Source: Weissella diestrammenae | GTDB lineage: Bacteria; Bacillota; Bacilli; Lactobacillales; Lactobacillaceae | Assembly: GCF_014397255.1 (NCBI RefSeq) | Contig: NZ_CP060724.1 | Location: forward strand, 1,595,382-1,659,381 | DNA: 64,000 nt | Direction: 5' to 3' | Part shown: piece after piece, positions 8,664 to 17,701 of the stretch | How the letters are laid out: each line of letters opens with the position of its first letter | Numbering within the stretch: the stretch's first letter is position 1 | Translations under genes and position numbers: made by a program | Notes under the pieces: generated by a model | The model's database searches: none | What the model was told of the DNA's origin: nothing | What the model saw: only the letters and a program-made list of their open reading frames with translations

Positions 8664-8834
8664 TTATTTTGCATCAAAAAGATGCGAAAATGGACTATTT
8701 CCAGTATTTGCGATATCCGTTAAAAAAATTTTTGTTGCTAACTGGACGTTCAGCCCTTGTGTTTTTAATATGTCGTTTGCCTTTTCAGCAACATCGCTAT
8801 CCATTCTGAATTGAATTAATTTCTGGTCCATCAT
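8664..8834 (-). CDS. RelB/DinJ-family antitoxin, no recognisable partner
   Basis: A 56-residue protein starting at tandem ATG codons (8834/8831) after AGGGGAA. Residues QFRMDSDVAEKANDILKTQG, LNVQLATKIFL and then GNSPF match the ribbon-helix-helix region of RelB/DinJ antitoxins. It is shorter than usual (80-100 residues) and ends right after the DNA-binding domain, so the toxin-wrapping C-terminus is missing. Downstream, before the terminator at 8422, there is no RelE/YafQ-like toxin, only an open stretch of about 54 codons with no good start. It is divergent from the Rgg gene and may be a solitary remnant that still binds its own promoter. Confidence 0.7.
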   Translation of the reverse strand: MMDQKLIQFRMDSDVAEKANDILKTQGLNVQLATKIFLTDIANTGNSPFSHLFDAK

Positions 8835-8985
8835 GATTCCCCTAATAAATATTTTTCACACACGTGTATAATAGATTTTACATACAATATCGTTAATTAA
8901 AGATTTAGTACGATAAATAAGACCAATGAGTCTATGAATCAGAATTGCCCGTAGTTTCCTACGCATAAGAAATCGAGGTCGTTAT

Positions 8986-9858
8986 ATGAATCGTTATGGA
9001 AAAACAATTAGATCAATTAGAATTGGTAAGGGACTAAGTCAAAAGGATTTGTATACAGGTATCATCTCTAAATCCTACGCTATCGGTTTTGAGCAAGGTA
9101 AACATAATATAACTATCAATTTATTTGAAAAAATTATCCAACGGCTTAATATGAACCTAGATGAATTTTTCTTTCTTTATCGAGATACAAATTCATCATT
9201 AGAGACAGATTTATGGTATGAACATGAAAAATTTGGTCGCTCATATGATATAAAGCAATTGTCACATTTATTAGCTGTCCTACAAACGCAACAGACACCC
9301 ATTGGTCTAGTTCGAAGTGCTTTGGTTAAAGCTCGAATCAAAATCATTAACGCAACGTTATCAGATTCAAAGCTTATTCAACCGGCAAGGATTATTAATC
9401 CAGACGATTTGTTATTAATTCAGAGTTTTTTATTTACAGCTCAAACATGGACACTTGAGGAGATAAAAATTCTTGCAAATACGCTGTCGCTTTTTGAACC
9501 TGTTTTACAAGATCAATTTTTTTCTCAAGCACAGAAATCATTTACGCTTTATCAGTCTTATGATCGTGGAAGAAGTGTTTTTAGTTCCCTATTCATTCAT
9601 ATGATTGTTGAATTGATTAAAAGAAATGAATTAACGCGTGCAGAATCTTATTTGAATCAACTATCGGATTTGATTGACTACTATGAAGGTGCGGTTTATA
9701 AAATTCTTGTCGTCTATTTACGTGGCATATTACAAATCAAATCAGGTCAAAAAACAGCGGGTCATAAAAAAGCACGTCGAGCCGTCGATCTACTTGCAAG
9801 TTTAGACTATTCCGATTTATCCGCATTCTACGGTGCAATGTTAGACAGAATTGTCTAA
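8986..9858 (+). CDS. Rgg/GadR/MutR-family transcriptional regulator
   Basis: A 290-residue regulator with an N-terminal XRE-type HTH at about residues 5-60 (IRSIRIGKGLSQKDLYTGIISKSYAIGFEQGKHNITINLFEKIIQRLNMNLDEFFF, the Rgg pattern) and a C-terminal all-helical TPR-like repeat domain that binds pheromone peptides in this family. It stands alone, divergent from the RelB-like gene. A 20-codon ORF at 9965-10027 could encode a peptide partner but has no clear ribosome site. Target genes are unknown; neighbouring genes on the opposite strand are candidates. Confidence 0.88.
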   Translation: MNRYGKTIRSIRIGKGLSQKDLYTGIISKSYAIGFEQGKHNITINLFEKIIQRLNMNLDEFFFLYRDTNSSLETDLWYEHEKFGRSYDIKQLSHLLAVLQTQQTPIGLVRSALVKARIKIINATLSDSKLIQPARIINPDDLLLIQSFLFTAQTWTLEEIKILANTLSLFEPVLQDQFFSQAQKSFTLYQSYDRGRSVFSSLFIHMIVELIKRNELTRAESYLNQLSDLIDYYEGAVYKILVVYLRGILQIKSGQKTAGHKKARRAVDLLASLDYSDLSAFYGAMLDRIV

Positions 9859-10026
9859 AACCATTTGCGGTATCAACCTGAATACCTCAGAAAATGGACA
9901 AACCACCGATCACAGTGTGCCGGTGGATGTATATACATAGTAACATATTGATATTACAGATATCATGAAAGTGTTTTCATTATTAAATTCCGCTTTCGTT
10001 TATTATCATACAAATTACATCAAATA

Positions 10027-10057
10027 AAAAACGCACTAATTACCAAATTAGCACGTT
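10027..10057 (-). terminator. Rho-independent terminator of the GlsB/YeaQ-like gene
   Basis: GTGCTAATT and AATTAGTGC arms with a short loop are followed on the minus strand by TTTTTTATTT. It lies about 50 bases after the stop codon at 10108. Confidence 0.82.
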
Positions 10058-10107
10058 TCAACTGTTTTCATCCGTGATGTTCACAAAGACACCACATTCA
10101 CTAAATT

Positions 10108-10350
10108 CTACTTAGATTTTACGCCAAATATCGCTGACACAATCAACACCAAGATGACTGCCCCAATGATTGACGGCACAATCGCCATGCCTGCGAGGCT
10201 GGGGCCCCAGCTACCTAAAAGCCACTGACCAAGAGTAGAACCTATTAAGCCGGCTAAAATATTACTAATCCAGCCCATTGATTCACCCCGATTAGTAAGT
10301 GCACCAGCAATTACTCCAATCAGTGCACCAACAAGAATTGACCATAACAT
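10108..10350 (-). CDS. GlsB/YeaQ/YmgE-family stress-response membrane protein
   Basis: An 80-residue hydrophobic protein with three membrane segments and glycine-rich packing motifs (GALIGVIAGALTNRGESMGWISNILAGLIGSTLGQWLLG), the transglycosylase-associated/YeaQ pattern. ATG 10350 is chosen because the GGAGG site (about 10358-10362) fits it, whereas the longer frame would start before the ribosome site. The family is often induced by envelope or acid stress and its molecular role is unclear. A perfect cre sequence lies about 60 bases upstream. Confidence 0.9.
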   Translation of the reverse strand: MLWSILVGALIGVIAGALTNRGESMGWISNILAGLIGSTLGQWLLGSWGPSLAGMAIVPSIIGAVILVLIVSAIFGVKSK

Positions 10351-10411
10351 AATAATACCTCCATTCATATGTTAGCAATTATCATTTATTATCTATCATA
10401 TTACCATGATA

Positions 10412-10425
10412 TGTAAACGTTTTCA
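10412..10425 (-). promoter_or_regulatory. Candidate cre (CcpA) site
   Basis: TGTAAACGTTTTCA fits TGWAANCGNTNWCA at every position. It lies upstream of the GlsB/YeaQ-like gene and just after the flavodoxin-fold reductase gene, so carbon control of the small stress protein is plausible. Confidence 0.65.
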
Positions 10426-10456
10426 ACGTAACGCACAACGTACTTAACGTTTGTTC

Positions 10457-10924
10457 CTATTGGCGTAATTCACTTTTAATTTTTATTTGTAATTGCTCAG
10501 TCGTTTCTGGTATCACGGCGCCAATAAATTGCATGCCTGTCCGTTCAGCCCAATTAGCAACAACATTAGTAATCGGCGATATGACAGCTGCTGGATTATT
10601 ACCTTGGACTAATAATGTGACTTTAATTTGAGAAAACTGCTCTCGGTATTTATCAACAGTACGATCAATAAATGTTTTCAGAGTACCTGGCATATCTGAA
10701 CAGTACACCGGTGTTGTGATGACTAGGTTATTAATTGATTTAAATTGCATCACAATTTCATCTAACTGATCATCTTGAAAGCTTTGCCCAAGTGGATAGA
10801 CCCGGTAATCCACCAAATTAATTTGCGAAAATTCGATACCACTAAGTATTTGTTTTGCAAAGTCAGTTGAATGTCCTATACGATTTTGACTGGCATTCAA
10901 TACCACCGTTTGAAAATTTGTCAT
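10457..10924 (-). CDS. NAD(P)H-dependent FMN reductase-like flavodoxin-fold protein
   Basis: A 155-residue protein of the flavodoxin-like fold. The N-terminal VVLNASQNRIGHSTDFAKQI corresponds to the FMN phosphate-binding loop, and TTPVYCSDMPGTLKTFIDRT is the typical T/SPxYxxxxPGxLKxxIDR motif of NADPH-dependent FMN and quinone reductases. It is a single gene and probably a cytoplasmic quinone, azo or chromate-type reductase. The exact electron acceptor cannot be read. Confidence 0.88.
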   Translation of the reverse strand: MTNFQTVVLNASQNRIGHSTDFAKQILSGIEFSQINLVDYRVYPLGQSFQDDQLDEIVMQFKSINNLVITTPVYCSDMPGTLKTFIDRTVDKYREQFSQIKVTLLVQGNNPAAVISPITNVVANWAERTGMQFIGAVIPETTEQLQIKIKSELRQ

Positions 10925-11022
10925 TATTGTTCTCCCTATTTATAAATTACAATCTCAATGTTCTCATCTAATTATAACGTATTCTTTTTTATTTATTTAA
11001 TACCATAATATACCGTAAATAT

Positions 11023-12128
11023 TCAAAAATCTGGCGTAGGCGTTCCTGGCATTTCATCCAAGTAAAGCACCATTGAAATTTTCTTTTTAAGTACCGACTG
11101 TTTGCTCTTGAGGAGCGACCATTGATTTGATACAAACTTTTTCGGCTGGTAAATGAAAACTGATTTTGACTGAGCTGTGGTGCACGAAAATGGTTGATTT
11201 CAAGTAAATCCCGTCGCCATTTTGGATCAACGGATTGAATTAACACATCCAACCGTTGATGTGTTATATCATTTGCATTTGCATAATTAAAGCTTGCACC
11301 ATTCACAATTCCATTCACAGTATTATCATTCATCATAGTTAATTCATTTTGAAATTGACCGAAGCTATTTAAAATAAATTCACTATGAAAATCAATGACA
11401 ATTTTGTAGTTACCGTTAGCATAGCCATCCGGAAACTCACCATATCCAAAATTCGCTTTTTTCTGATGCAAACGATCTGATTCATCACTTGAATAATTGA
11501 TATGCTGGGTAATTAAATAGATTAATAATTTTTCTCGATCGCTGCGCATTGGTGAAGCAAAATTATGACGAACATATTCGGCTTGCTGTAAAGATATTAC
11601 ATAACGTAAATTATGCAATTTTTGTCCCAATTTATCCTGACTTAATGTGTTGGGCGCTGGATATGCAAGTTGAACTGTTTTTGCCAAATCATGCCAAAAT
11701 GAATGATGTGGTGCTAGTGTGGCAGAAAATCGACGTAAAAGGTTTTGCGTGGGAATCATTTCCGATGCTAATTCTAATGGCACTCGAATTATCTGACATA
11801 GTAATTCGATTTTTTGGCGTGCAGTTTGGCTTTTGTTTTGTAGCGGCCAGTTTTGCCAAAAAAGCATAAAATTGATCGATCCAACAAGATACAACTCGCT
11901 ATCAGTAATATTAAGTGTCTGGATTAACACATCAATTGACTTTAGCTTTCTAAATTGTAATTCTTTGAAGTAACGCCTTACTGAATCGAGATGCCATCCT
12001 TGCTTTAACCATTTAAGTGCATAACCTTGTAGCAAAATGCGTGTTCGCTGCTCTTTACTAAGTAAATCGATTATTTGTGCTAAGGAATTATCTATTTTTA
12101 CGCCTTGGCCTTCATCTGGATGAACCAT
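11023..12128 (-). pseudogene. DUF3114-like protein, broken by one frameshift near the C-terminus
   Basis: It reads from ATG 12128 with AGGA upstream. The uninterrupted frame runs to 10989 but has an odd Arg/Trp/Cys-rich tail. If the five-base A run (minus strand, 11138-11142) had one more A, the end would read RKKFVSNQWSLLKSKQ, then KKKISMVLYLDEMPGTPTPDF, with a stop at 11023, giving about 368 residues. FGYGEFPDGYANGNYKIVIDFHSEFILNSFGQF is the most conserved-looking block and reminds me of DUF3114 proteins of streptococci and lactobacilli. The domain name is from memory and its function is unknown. No signal peptide or membrane segment is present. Confidence 0.65.
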
Positions 12129-12204
12129 ATCTCATACATCCTATTTTTATTTTATATTGCTAGTATAACCAATTAAATTAATCTTAGCCCAATTAGTTGT
12201 GCCA

Positions 12205-12876
12205 TCATACACGTGATAGTTTTCCATCCACCAAATTATAAATCTTATCAGCATATTTCTTTAATCGTAAGTCGTGAGTCACAATAACAATGGCTTTATG
12301 CTCACGACTTGCAATTAAACCAAATAAAGCGCCAATTTCTTCAACCCGTTCACTATCCAGTGCTGAGGTTGGTTCGTCAGCCAAAATAATGGTTGGGTCG
12401 GCAAATAATGCTCGTGCGATGGCCACCCATTGCGCTTGGCCACCAGACAATTCACTGGGATATTTTTCCAAAAGATTAGTAATGCCTAATCGCTCAAGAT
12501 AATGGTTGAATGTTACATTGTCTAAGTTATGGTCCGGCTTCACTTTCGTCACTAACGAAAATTGTTCCTTCACTTGTAAAAATGGCACCAAATTATATTT
12601 CTGTAAAATAAATCCTATTTGAGATAAACGTAGATTTTCAAGTGACTTGACAGATAAATTACTAATGACATCACCATTAATCTTGATTTCGCCAGTAGTT
12701 GGTATCTGTAGGCCACCGAGTAATGTTAATAATGTACTCTTTCCAGAACCAGAGGGCCCGATAATCAGTGTCACTTCATCCAGTTCTGCTGTAAAATCAA
12801 CTTCCTTGATTGCCTCAACCCGATTGATACCTCGACCAAAAACTTTTGATACATGGTGTAATTCTAATACTGGCAT
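12205..12876 (-). CDS. ABC transporter ATP-binding protein (MacB/LolD type)
   Basis: A 223-residue ATPase with Walker A GPSGSGKST, signature LSGGQAQWVAIARAL, Walker B IILADEPTSALD and an H-loop in VTHD. The signature with Trp instead of the usual Arg/Arg (QAQWVA against QQQRVA) is unusual. ATG 12876 follows GGAGGATAGACAT and lies 4 bases after the permease stop. The frame could extend to 12909 into the permease gene, but that start has no ribosome site. It works with the FtsX-like permease and may export lipoproteins, peptides or antimicrobials. Confidence 0.92.
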   Translation of the reverse strand: MPVLELHHVSKVFGRGINRVEAIKEVDFTAELDEVTLIIGPSGSGKSTLLTLLGGLQIPTTGEIKINGDVISNLSVKSLENLRLSQIGFILQKYNLVPFLQVKEQFSLVTKVKPDHNLDNVTFNHYLERLGITNLLEKYPSELSGGQAQWVAIARALFADPTIILADEPTSALDSERVEEIGALFGLIASREHKAIVIVTHDLRLKKYADKIYNLVDGKLSRV

Positions 12877-12880
12877 ATGT

Positions 12881-13948
12881 CTATCCTCCAATGGCACTGA
12901 TTGGTTCAATTTTTGAAATAATTCGAATTGGGATTAAAGCCCCCATTGTTCCAGTGATGATAATGGCTAAACCAATACCAGTTAATAAAGGTGTATCAAA
13001 GTACATGGGCACGCTCTGAGGCAAGAATAATCCAGTTAGAGCAGCTAAACCACCGGCAATGCAAATTGAGACAATCATAATAAACAGTGTCTCAAACAGC
13101 GTATTACTAATTAAGTAACGAACAGGAATACCTTGTACCCGCAAAACAGCAAAATTTTGCTTCTTCTGCATTGTTAAAATATATAAGAATATTGTGACAA
13201 CAATCAATGAAATCACAACTAGAAATCCAATCATAAAAATAAACGTGGTCGTTTGCGCGACATAACCGGGCATTTTATTAATTAGCGTCTGCTTTGAAAT
13301 AATTGCCGTATTTTGTGGTTTTTCATTAACCGATAACACTTTTTTTGAAATGATCCCGCTTCCAACAAACTGTTGGCTAACACCTTTGATTAAATGCCAA
13401 TTTTCTAACTTGCCATAAATAATTGGCGCGATATTATATTCTGCATTTTTCACAAAACCGACAACCTCATAGATTTGATGCGATTGTCCAATATGCATTT
13501 GATGATGCAATTTGACACCATTATTTTTTAATTTATCTGAGACAATGACCTCATTGCTCTTTGACGGCCACTTACCAAATTCAAGCGTCAAATTACGAAA
13601 TATAAATTCCGAAAAATTTAGTCCAATGTAATTAACTGACAATCGTTTACTGTCGATAGTTGCAACAGCCGGTGCCGTAGCAACCAACGCAACGTTTTCA
13701 TTATCACTCTCTTGATAGTGAGCAACCTGTTTTTGATTTAACAATGATTGATTAAGATTGACATTCGCATCTTGGCTAATTACCACTGAGTTTGTCTGCC
13801 ATGCATCTACAGCAGCTGTGTTTTGATTAGCCAAACCTAATGCCAGTGCACTTAAAATAAAAATAAGATAGCTAATCAGCATTATAACGGTAATGACTAA
13901 CCCATATCTAAATTTATTATGTCGAATTTCTCGTATCGATAAAAACAT
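12881..13948 (-). CDS. FtsX-like ABC permease (MacB type)
   Basis: A 355-residue permease. One N-terminal helix (about 15-40) precedes an extracellular MacB_PCD-like domain (about 45-225, with VVGFVKNAEYN and IISKQTLINKMPGY), then three C-terminal helices (about 235-350) with the FtsX block LRVQGIPVRYLISNTLFETLF. ATG 13948 follows GGAGG. It is first in a two-gene operon with the ATPase. No sensor kinase/response regulator pair lies next to it, so a link to bacitracin-type resistance is not supported. Confidence 0.9.
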   Translation of the reverse strand: MFLSIREIRHNKFRYGLVITVIMLISYLIFILSALALGLANQNTAAVDAWQTNSVVISQDANVNLNQSLLNQKQVAHYQESDNENVALVATAPAVATIDSKRLSVNYIGLNFSEFIFRNLTLEFGKWPSKSNEVIVSDKLKNNGVKLHHQMHIGQSHQIYEVVGFVKNAEYNIAPIIYGKLENWHLIKGVSQQFVGSGIISKKVLSVNEKPQNTAIISKQTLINKMPGYVAQTTTFIFMIGFLVVISLIVVTIFLYILTMQKKQNFAVLRVQGIPVRYLISNTLFETLFIMIVSICIAGGLAALTGLFLPQSVPMYFDTPLLTGIGLAIIITGTMGALIPIRIISKIEPISAIGG

Positions 13949-14139
13949 GTGTGCCTCCATTCATTGATTAAAGAATTATTGCAGTGATCAATATATTTAT
14001 TGCAAAGACTTTACAAGTATATTATATGTTTTAAATATACAAAAAGATAGCGTTTACATTATTAAAGGCGCGTACTTCAAATATAGTGTGACATTAATGA
14101 ATGGCGATCAAAACGTAACCGTTTGATAGTAAAATAAAA

Positions 14140-14167
14140 CACTTAAAAACGAAAATGTTTTTAAGTG
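14140..14167 (-). terminator. Terminator after the Pr6Pr gene
   Basis: CACTTAAAAAC/GTTTTTAAGTG is a perfect 11-bp stem with a T-rich stretch on either side, so it can act in both directions. It follows the stop codon at 14197. Confidence 0.82.
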
Positions 14168-14196
14168 CATCTTTTTGACGGCATTAGAATTGACGT

Positions 14197-14859
14197 CTAG
14201 TTTTGCCGGTTTTGCATAAATTTTGTTTGCCCAATTTTGAGCCACTTTAACAAATAACCCATGAATAAAAAGACGATGAATATAACCAAAACATTTAATG
14301 CAACCTGTTTCAAACCATATTTCTGGATGTTGATGAAAAAATATGGATATGGGCTATTAGTTCCTGGGATGTTTCGATGTGTTCCCTCTGCGTAAACGAT
14401 GATGAAGGCAAGATAAATTAATGGAATTTCAGTCCACGTAATTGGCTTTAACTGGTATTTTGCTTGGTGCGCAACAAAAATTAACCAGTCAATAAATACT
14501 AATAATGGTGTCAACGTATGCACAAGAAAATTGGCAATGATATCTGGTGCATAGGTGTTTGCCTCAATTCGTCCAGCCAGTAGAATATTGAAAATCAAGC
14601 CGGTGATCATAATCATCAACATGAACGCCCCCATCTGATTTTCTCGCAAATTATAAATCTTGTTTTGAGACTTAATATTTTTAATGACTAAATATACAAA
14701 TTCACCAAAAATAATCGCGTTACTTAACACCGTGTAGTATAACAAGGCATCCCAATTAAAAATTCCCTTAAAAATTCCTATTTCGTACGCGACACCTACG
14801 CCACTTGAAATAACAATTAATATCCTGAATAATAGCATAAACTTTCGATAGTACTGCAT
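14197..14859 (-). CDS. Pr6Pr-family membrane protein
   Basis: A 220-residue protein with six predicted membrane helices. The block FLVHTLTPLLVFIDWLIF and the later YFFINIQKYG are the conserved core of the Pr6Pr/FAR-17a-related family, whose bacterial members are of unknown function. It is a single gene with a terminator directly downstream. Eukaryotic relatives hydrolyse fatty-acid esters, but nothing here shows that activity. Confidence 0.85.
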   Translation of the reverse strand: MQYYRKFMLLFRILIVISSGVGVAYEIGIFKGIFNWDALLYYTVLSNAIIFGEFVYLVIKNIKSQNKIYNLRENQMGAFMLMIMITGLIFNILLAGRIEANTYAPDIIANFLVHTLTPLLVFIDWLIFVAHQAKYQLKPITWTEIPLIYLAFIIVYAEGTHRNIPGTNSPYPYFFINIQKYGLKQVALNVLVIFIVFLFMGYLLKWLKIGQTKFMQNRQN

Positions 14860-14924
14860 TTAAATTCTCCTAATGAAATATAATTACAATGATATTGTAT
14901 ACCATTTGACTAATTAAATATATT

Positions 14925-14950
14925 AAAAAACAGATCATAAAGACCTGCTT
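14925..14950 (-). terminator. Probable terminator of the surface cluster
   Basis: AGCAGGTC/GATCTGTT is an imperfect stem on the minus strand followed by TTTTTTAATA, just after the adhesin stop codon at 14961. Confidence 0.6.
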
Positions 14951-14960
14951 TAAAATTCAT

Positions 14961-16406
14961 TTAGATATTTTTCTTTTTTAACCAGTAAACACCGTACCCA
15001 CTTGCTAAGATTAAGCCAGCAAATAGGCAAACAAATGCCAATACTTGAGCTGTAGATTTCAATGATTGACTAGCGGTTTGAGGCAATGCAATCGTTTTTG
15101 CAGGCGCTTGATGTACTGTGTTAATTGGCGTGTTTGGTTGAACTGGAGTAGTCGGTACAACATTTAATGTATTGATAAAATCTGTCCCAACTTGTTGACT
15201 TGAATAGTTAGAAACTTCTACCTCAGTCACTGTGTAGTTATATGGTAATCCATTTGTATCAAGTGCAACTAGATGTTCAAAACTATATTGCCAATTTGTC
15301 TGCTCTGAAACACGTTGCTGATCAATAACTTTCCCATTTTGATGTAATTCAACAGTTATAGCATCCGGCCTTAACTTGGCGGCATTGCCATTATCTCGCC
15401 AAATTTTTTTACCAGCAACTTTAGTATATGTTGAACCTTGACCACTACCACCGTATTCCGGACTATATACGTCAGTCACTTCAGTCGTGATATTATCACC
15501 AGATAATTCACCATAATTCTCGTAGCTGTTGGCTGCTCCGCCGTCTTGTATTTTAGTTTCATAGTCAACGACAATCGTATCATCGATTGATCCTAAATCA
15601 ATATGGAATTTAGATGAACTATCTTCAAAAATAGATTGATTCGGAATATTATTCATCACGGTGAAATCAACGCCATTTGCTGCATAAACCACATGGTAAG
15701 CATTGATTGATCCAGTAACTAGTTCTTGATTAGCACCAATCTGATCAGTATAAATAGCATTGTCAATTTGAACCTTTGCATAATTTAAACGGACGCGCCA
15801 GTGGATAATACTTGAATCCTTATCATCGTACCATCCCCACTTAGCAATTTTTTCGTCCGTGTCAGGTTTTGTATTGCCGGTATCGACATTTACATCAGTT
15901 GATCCAGCATTCCCCCAATCAAGATGAACGGTAGTTTCATGGCTTATTTCGGTCATATTCCAATTCACCCAGACTTTAAATGACCCAGTAATGCCTGATG
16001 TTTTAGCTTCCTGTGCCCCAAAATCAGTCAACGTAATGGTGACTTTACCAGTTGTATGATCTGCAACCGCATGCCCAATGACATTTCCTTTTGCATCCTT
16101 AATATCAAAATTAACATCATTTGAAAGCGTGAGTTCCTTTGGAATAGTAACCGTCATTGTGTCACCGGCACTAATATTTGTACCTGCGGGTAAGTTAAAT
16201 TGCCAATTTGCTTGCATCGAATCATATTGACTAAAATCGGTTTTGGGGTTGCCATTCTCATCTACTAATTCTGCTTTTGTGATATACGTGTCTCCATAAT
16301 CACTTGCAGCATGAGCAAGTTTTGGAATTTGGGTTATACTGCCAAATATCACAGTCAATATTGCCAACAACGTGACAGTATATCGATTAATTTTATGATT
16401 AAACAT
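14961..16406 (-). CDS. Sortase-anchored adhesin with collagen-binding-type and Cna-B domains
   Basis: A 481-residue surface protein. The signal peptide is residues 1-33, ending in AHA. Residues about 35-180 form an Ig-like adhesion domain (TKAELVDENGNPKTDFSQYDS), about 185-325 a collagen-binding-type domain, and about 333-410 one Cna-B repeat (VAGKKIWRDNGNAAKLRPDAITVELHQNG). The cell-wall sorting signal is LPQTA at about 441, then a hydrophobic helix and a KKKNI tail. The fifth residue is Ala rather than Gly, so the local sortase must accept LPQTA. It is last in the surface cluster, 30 bases after the lectin-like gene. The ligand is unproven. Confidence 0.9.
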   Translation of the reverse strand: MFNHKINRYTVTLLAILTVIFGSITQIPKLAHAASDYGDTYITKAELVDENGNPKTDFSQYDSMQANWQFNLPAGTNISAGDTMTVTIPKELTLSNDVNFDIKDAKGNVIGHAVADHTTGKVTITLTDFGAQEAKTSGITGSFKVWVNWNMTEISHETTVHLDWGNAGSTDVNVDTGNTKPDTDEKIAKWGWYDDKDSSIIHWRVRLNYAKVQIDNAIYTDQIGANQELVTGSINAYHVVYAANGVDFTVMNNIPNQSIFEDSSSKFHIDLGSIDDTIVVDYETKIQDGGAANSYENYGELSGDNITTEVTDVYSPEYGGSGQGSTYTKVAGKKIWRDNGNAAKLRPDAITVELHQNGKVIDQQRVSEQTNWQYSFEHLVALDTNGLPYNYTVTEVEVSNYSSQQVGTDFINTLNVVPTTPVQPNTPINTVHQAPAKTIALPQTASQSLKSTAQVLAFVCLFAGLILASGYGVYWLKKKNI

Positions 16407-16435
16407 GAGTTATTACTCCTTTTTAATAGTTTCAA

Positions 16436-17701
16436 CTAACGGGCAATTAAAATGTTTGAAGCTAATAAATATAATGTTCGTGCAAACTCACCATTATTAG
16501 CTGAAATATTCGGTGGATACACTGCACTTATTGGACTTTGGTTATTGGTAACATCACTACCTTTGTCTTGAACCATCAATTGATGGTTTGCTGTATTATC
16601 AGTTACTGCCTGTAAGCTTGATGTACGATACGGTTGCCATAAAACGATTTGTTGTTTTTGTTCCGGTGTATCAATTTTTTCTGGTGCTTGCTCAACTTTT
16701 TTTGGTTGTTCATCTTGCTTAGGTGCCAAAACAATAGGTGTTCTGGGCTTCTGTACCACTTCACTGACTTGTTTGCTATAATGCAGCGTTAATTCTTGAT
16801 CAGAATCCGTAAATTGCAAACCAGATGGTTGGCCACTCATTTCGTCATAGCCATCAACTTGTCTTGTCGGCATACTGAACTCATCACCAGGATATCCTCG
16901 ATAGGTTTCATCACTCTTAATTTTTAAGCCAGCATCATCGACAAAATGAACCGTTACTTGTGACGAAATGGTTTGATAGTCAAGTTCATCGACTGAAACA
17001 CGCTGTGTAGAATACTTCACACCCGTACCACCAGTTATACTAAAATATGCGCGGTTCTCTGGGAAATTAGGGACATCCAGTGACCATGATGCTTGGCCAA
17101 CATGAATGATAAATCGCTTTTGCTCGGCTTGATAATTGATTTCAACTGTTTGTTCATCTTCATGCGGCCACGTAAATGCTTGATCAGTACTGTGAACATT
17201 AGTGATGTAACCCGTTGAATCCACTTGATAGAATCCACCAAAAGATGAATGTTGAAAAATATCTGGATCTTTTTCATAGGAATCGCCGTCTACCCAATTA
17301 TAAAAAGTATCTAATTTAAAACCTACCCCAGATTGTTTGGGAATACCAAGACGTCCGCCCTCACCTCGACTTTGTGTGTAGTAGTCGCTTGGATGTTCAC
17401 CACTAAAGAAGAAAGAGATACCATCTCCAATCCAACGATGATTCAAGTCATCAATTGAAATACGGCCCTTAAAATGAAAATCAGACTGTGGATCGAAAGG
17501 ATATTTAAAACTAATTAACCCATGCTGATAAGGTTGACCAGGTGTCAAAAGATAATCATTTTCGCTCACTTGATTCGCAATGCCATATTGATCTGTTGTA
17601 CGTAAAGCTTGATTATTAATTTCAGCACTTATTGATTCATTTGAAACGGTAGCCATCAATATGCCACCAGCTAACATTGATGTTAATGGTTTATACTTCA
17701 T
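16436..17701 (-). CDS. Secreted L-type lectin/MucBP-domain protein
   Basis: A 421-residue protein. The signal peptide is about residues 1-26. Residues about 55-225 form a legume-lectin-like beta-sandwich (FHFKGRISIDDL, WIGDGISFFFSG, SGVGFKLDTFYNW, YFSITGGTG), and about 228-290 a MucBP-like domain (VTVHFVDDAGLKIKSDETYRGYPGDEF, YSK). Then follows a Pro/Glu/Gln-rich linker. The last 14 residues are weakly hydrophobic, ending IAR, but there is no LPxTG and no normal membrane helix, so anchoring is unclear. Its start overlaps the end of the Mga-type gene. It probably binds host or self glycans. Confidence 0.85.
   Translation of the reverse strand: MKYKPLTSMLAGGILMATVSNESISAEINNQALRTTDQYGIANQVSENDYLLTPGQPYQHGLISFKYPFDPQSDFHFKGRISIDDLNHRWIGDGISFFFSGEHPSDYYTQSRGEGGRLGIPKQSGVGFKLDTFYNWVDGDSYEKDPDIFQHSSFGGFYQVDSTGYITNVHSTDQAFTWPHEDEQTVEINYQAEQKRFIIHVGQASWSLDVPNFPENRAYFSITGGTGVKYSTQRVSVDELDYQTISSQVTVHFVDDAGLKIKSDETYRGYPGDEFSMPTRQVDGYDEMSGQPSGLQFTDSDQELTLHYSKQVSEVVQKPRTPIVLAPKQDEQPKKVEQAPEKIDTPEQKQQIVLWQPYRTSSLQAVTDNTANHQLMVQDKGSDVTNNQSPISAVYPPNISANNGEFARTLYLLASNILIAR

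Noticed and set aside
8614-8814. Plus-strand ORF of 66 codons
   Set aside because: It lies antisense to the RelB-like gene, which has family motifs, an SD and a terminator.
9965-9979. cre-like TGAAAGTGTTTTCA after the Rgg gene
   Set aside because: The core CG is replaced by TG and it lies far from any suitably oriented gene start.
14041-14058. cre-like AGATAGCGTTTACA upstream of the MacB-type operon
   Set aside because: It has two mismatches to the consensus, including the first T, so support is too weak.
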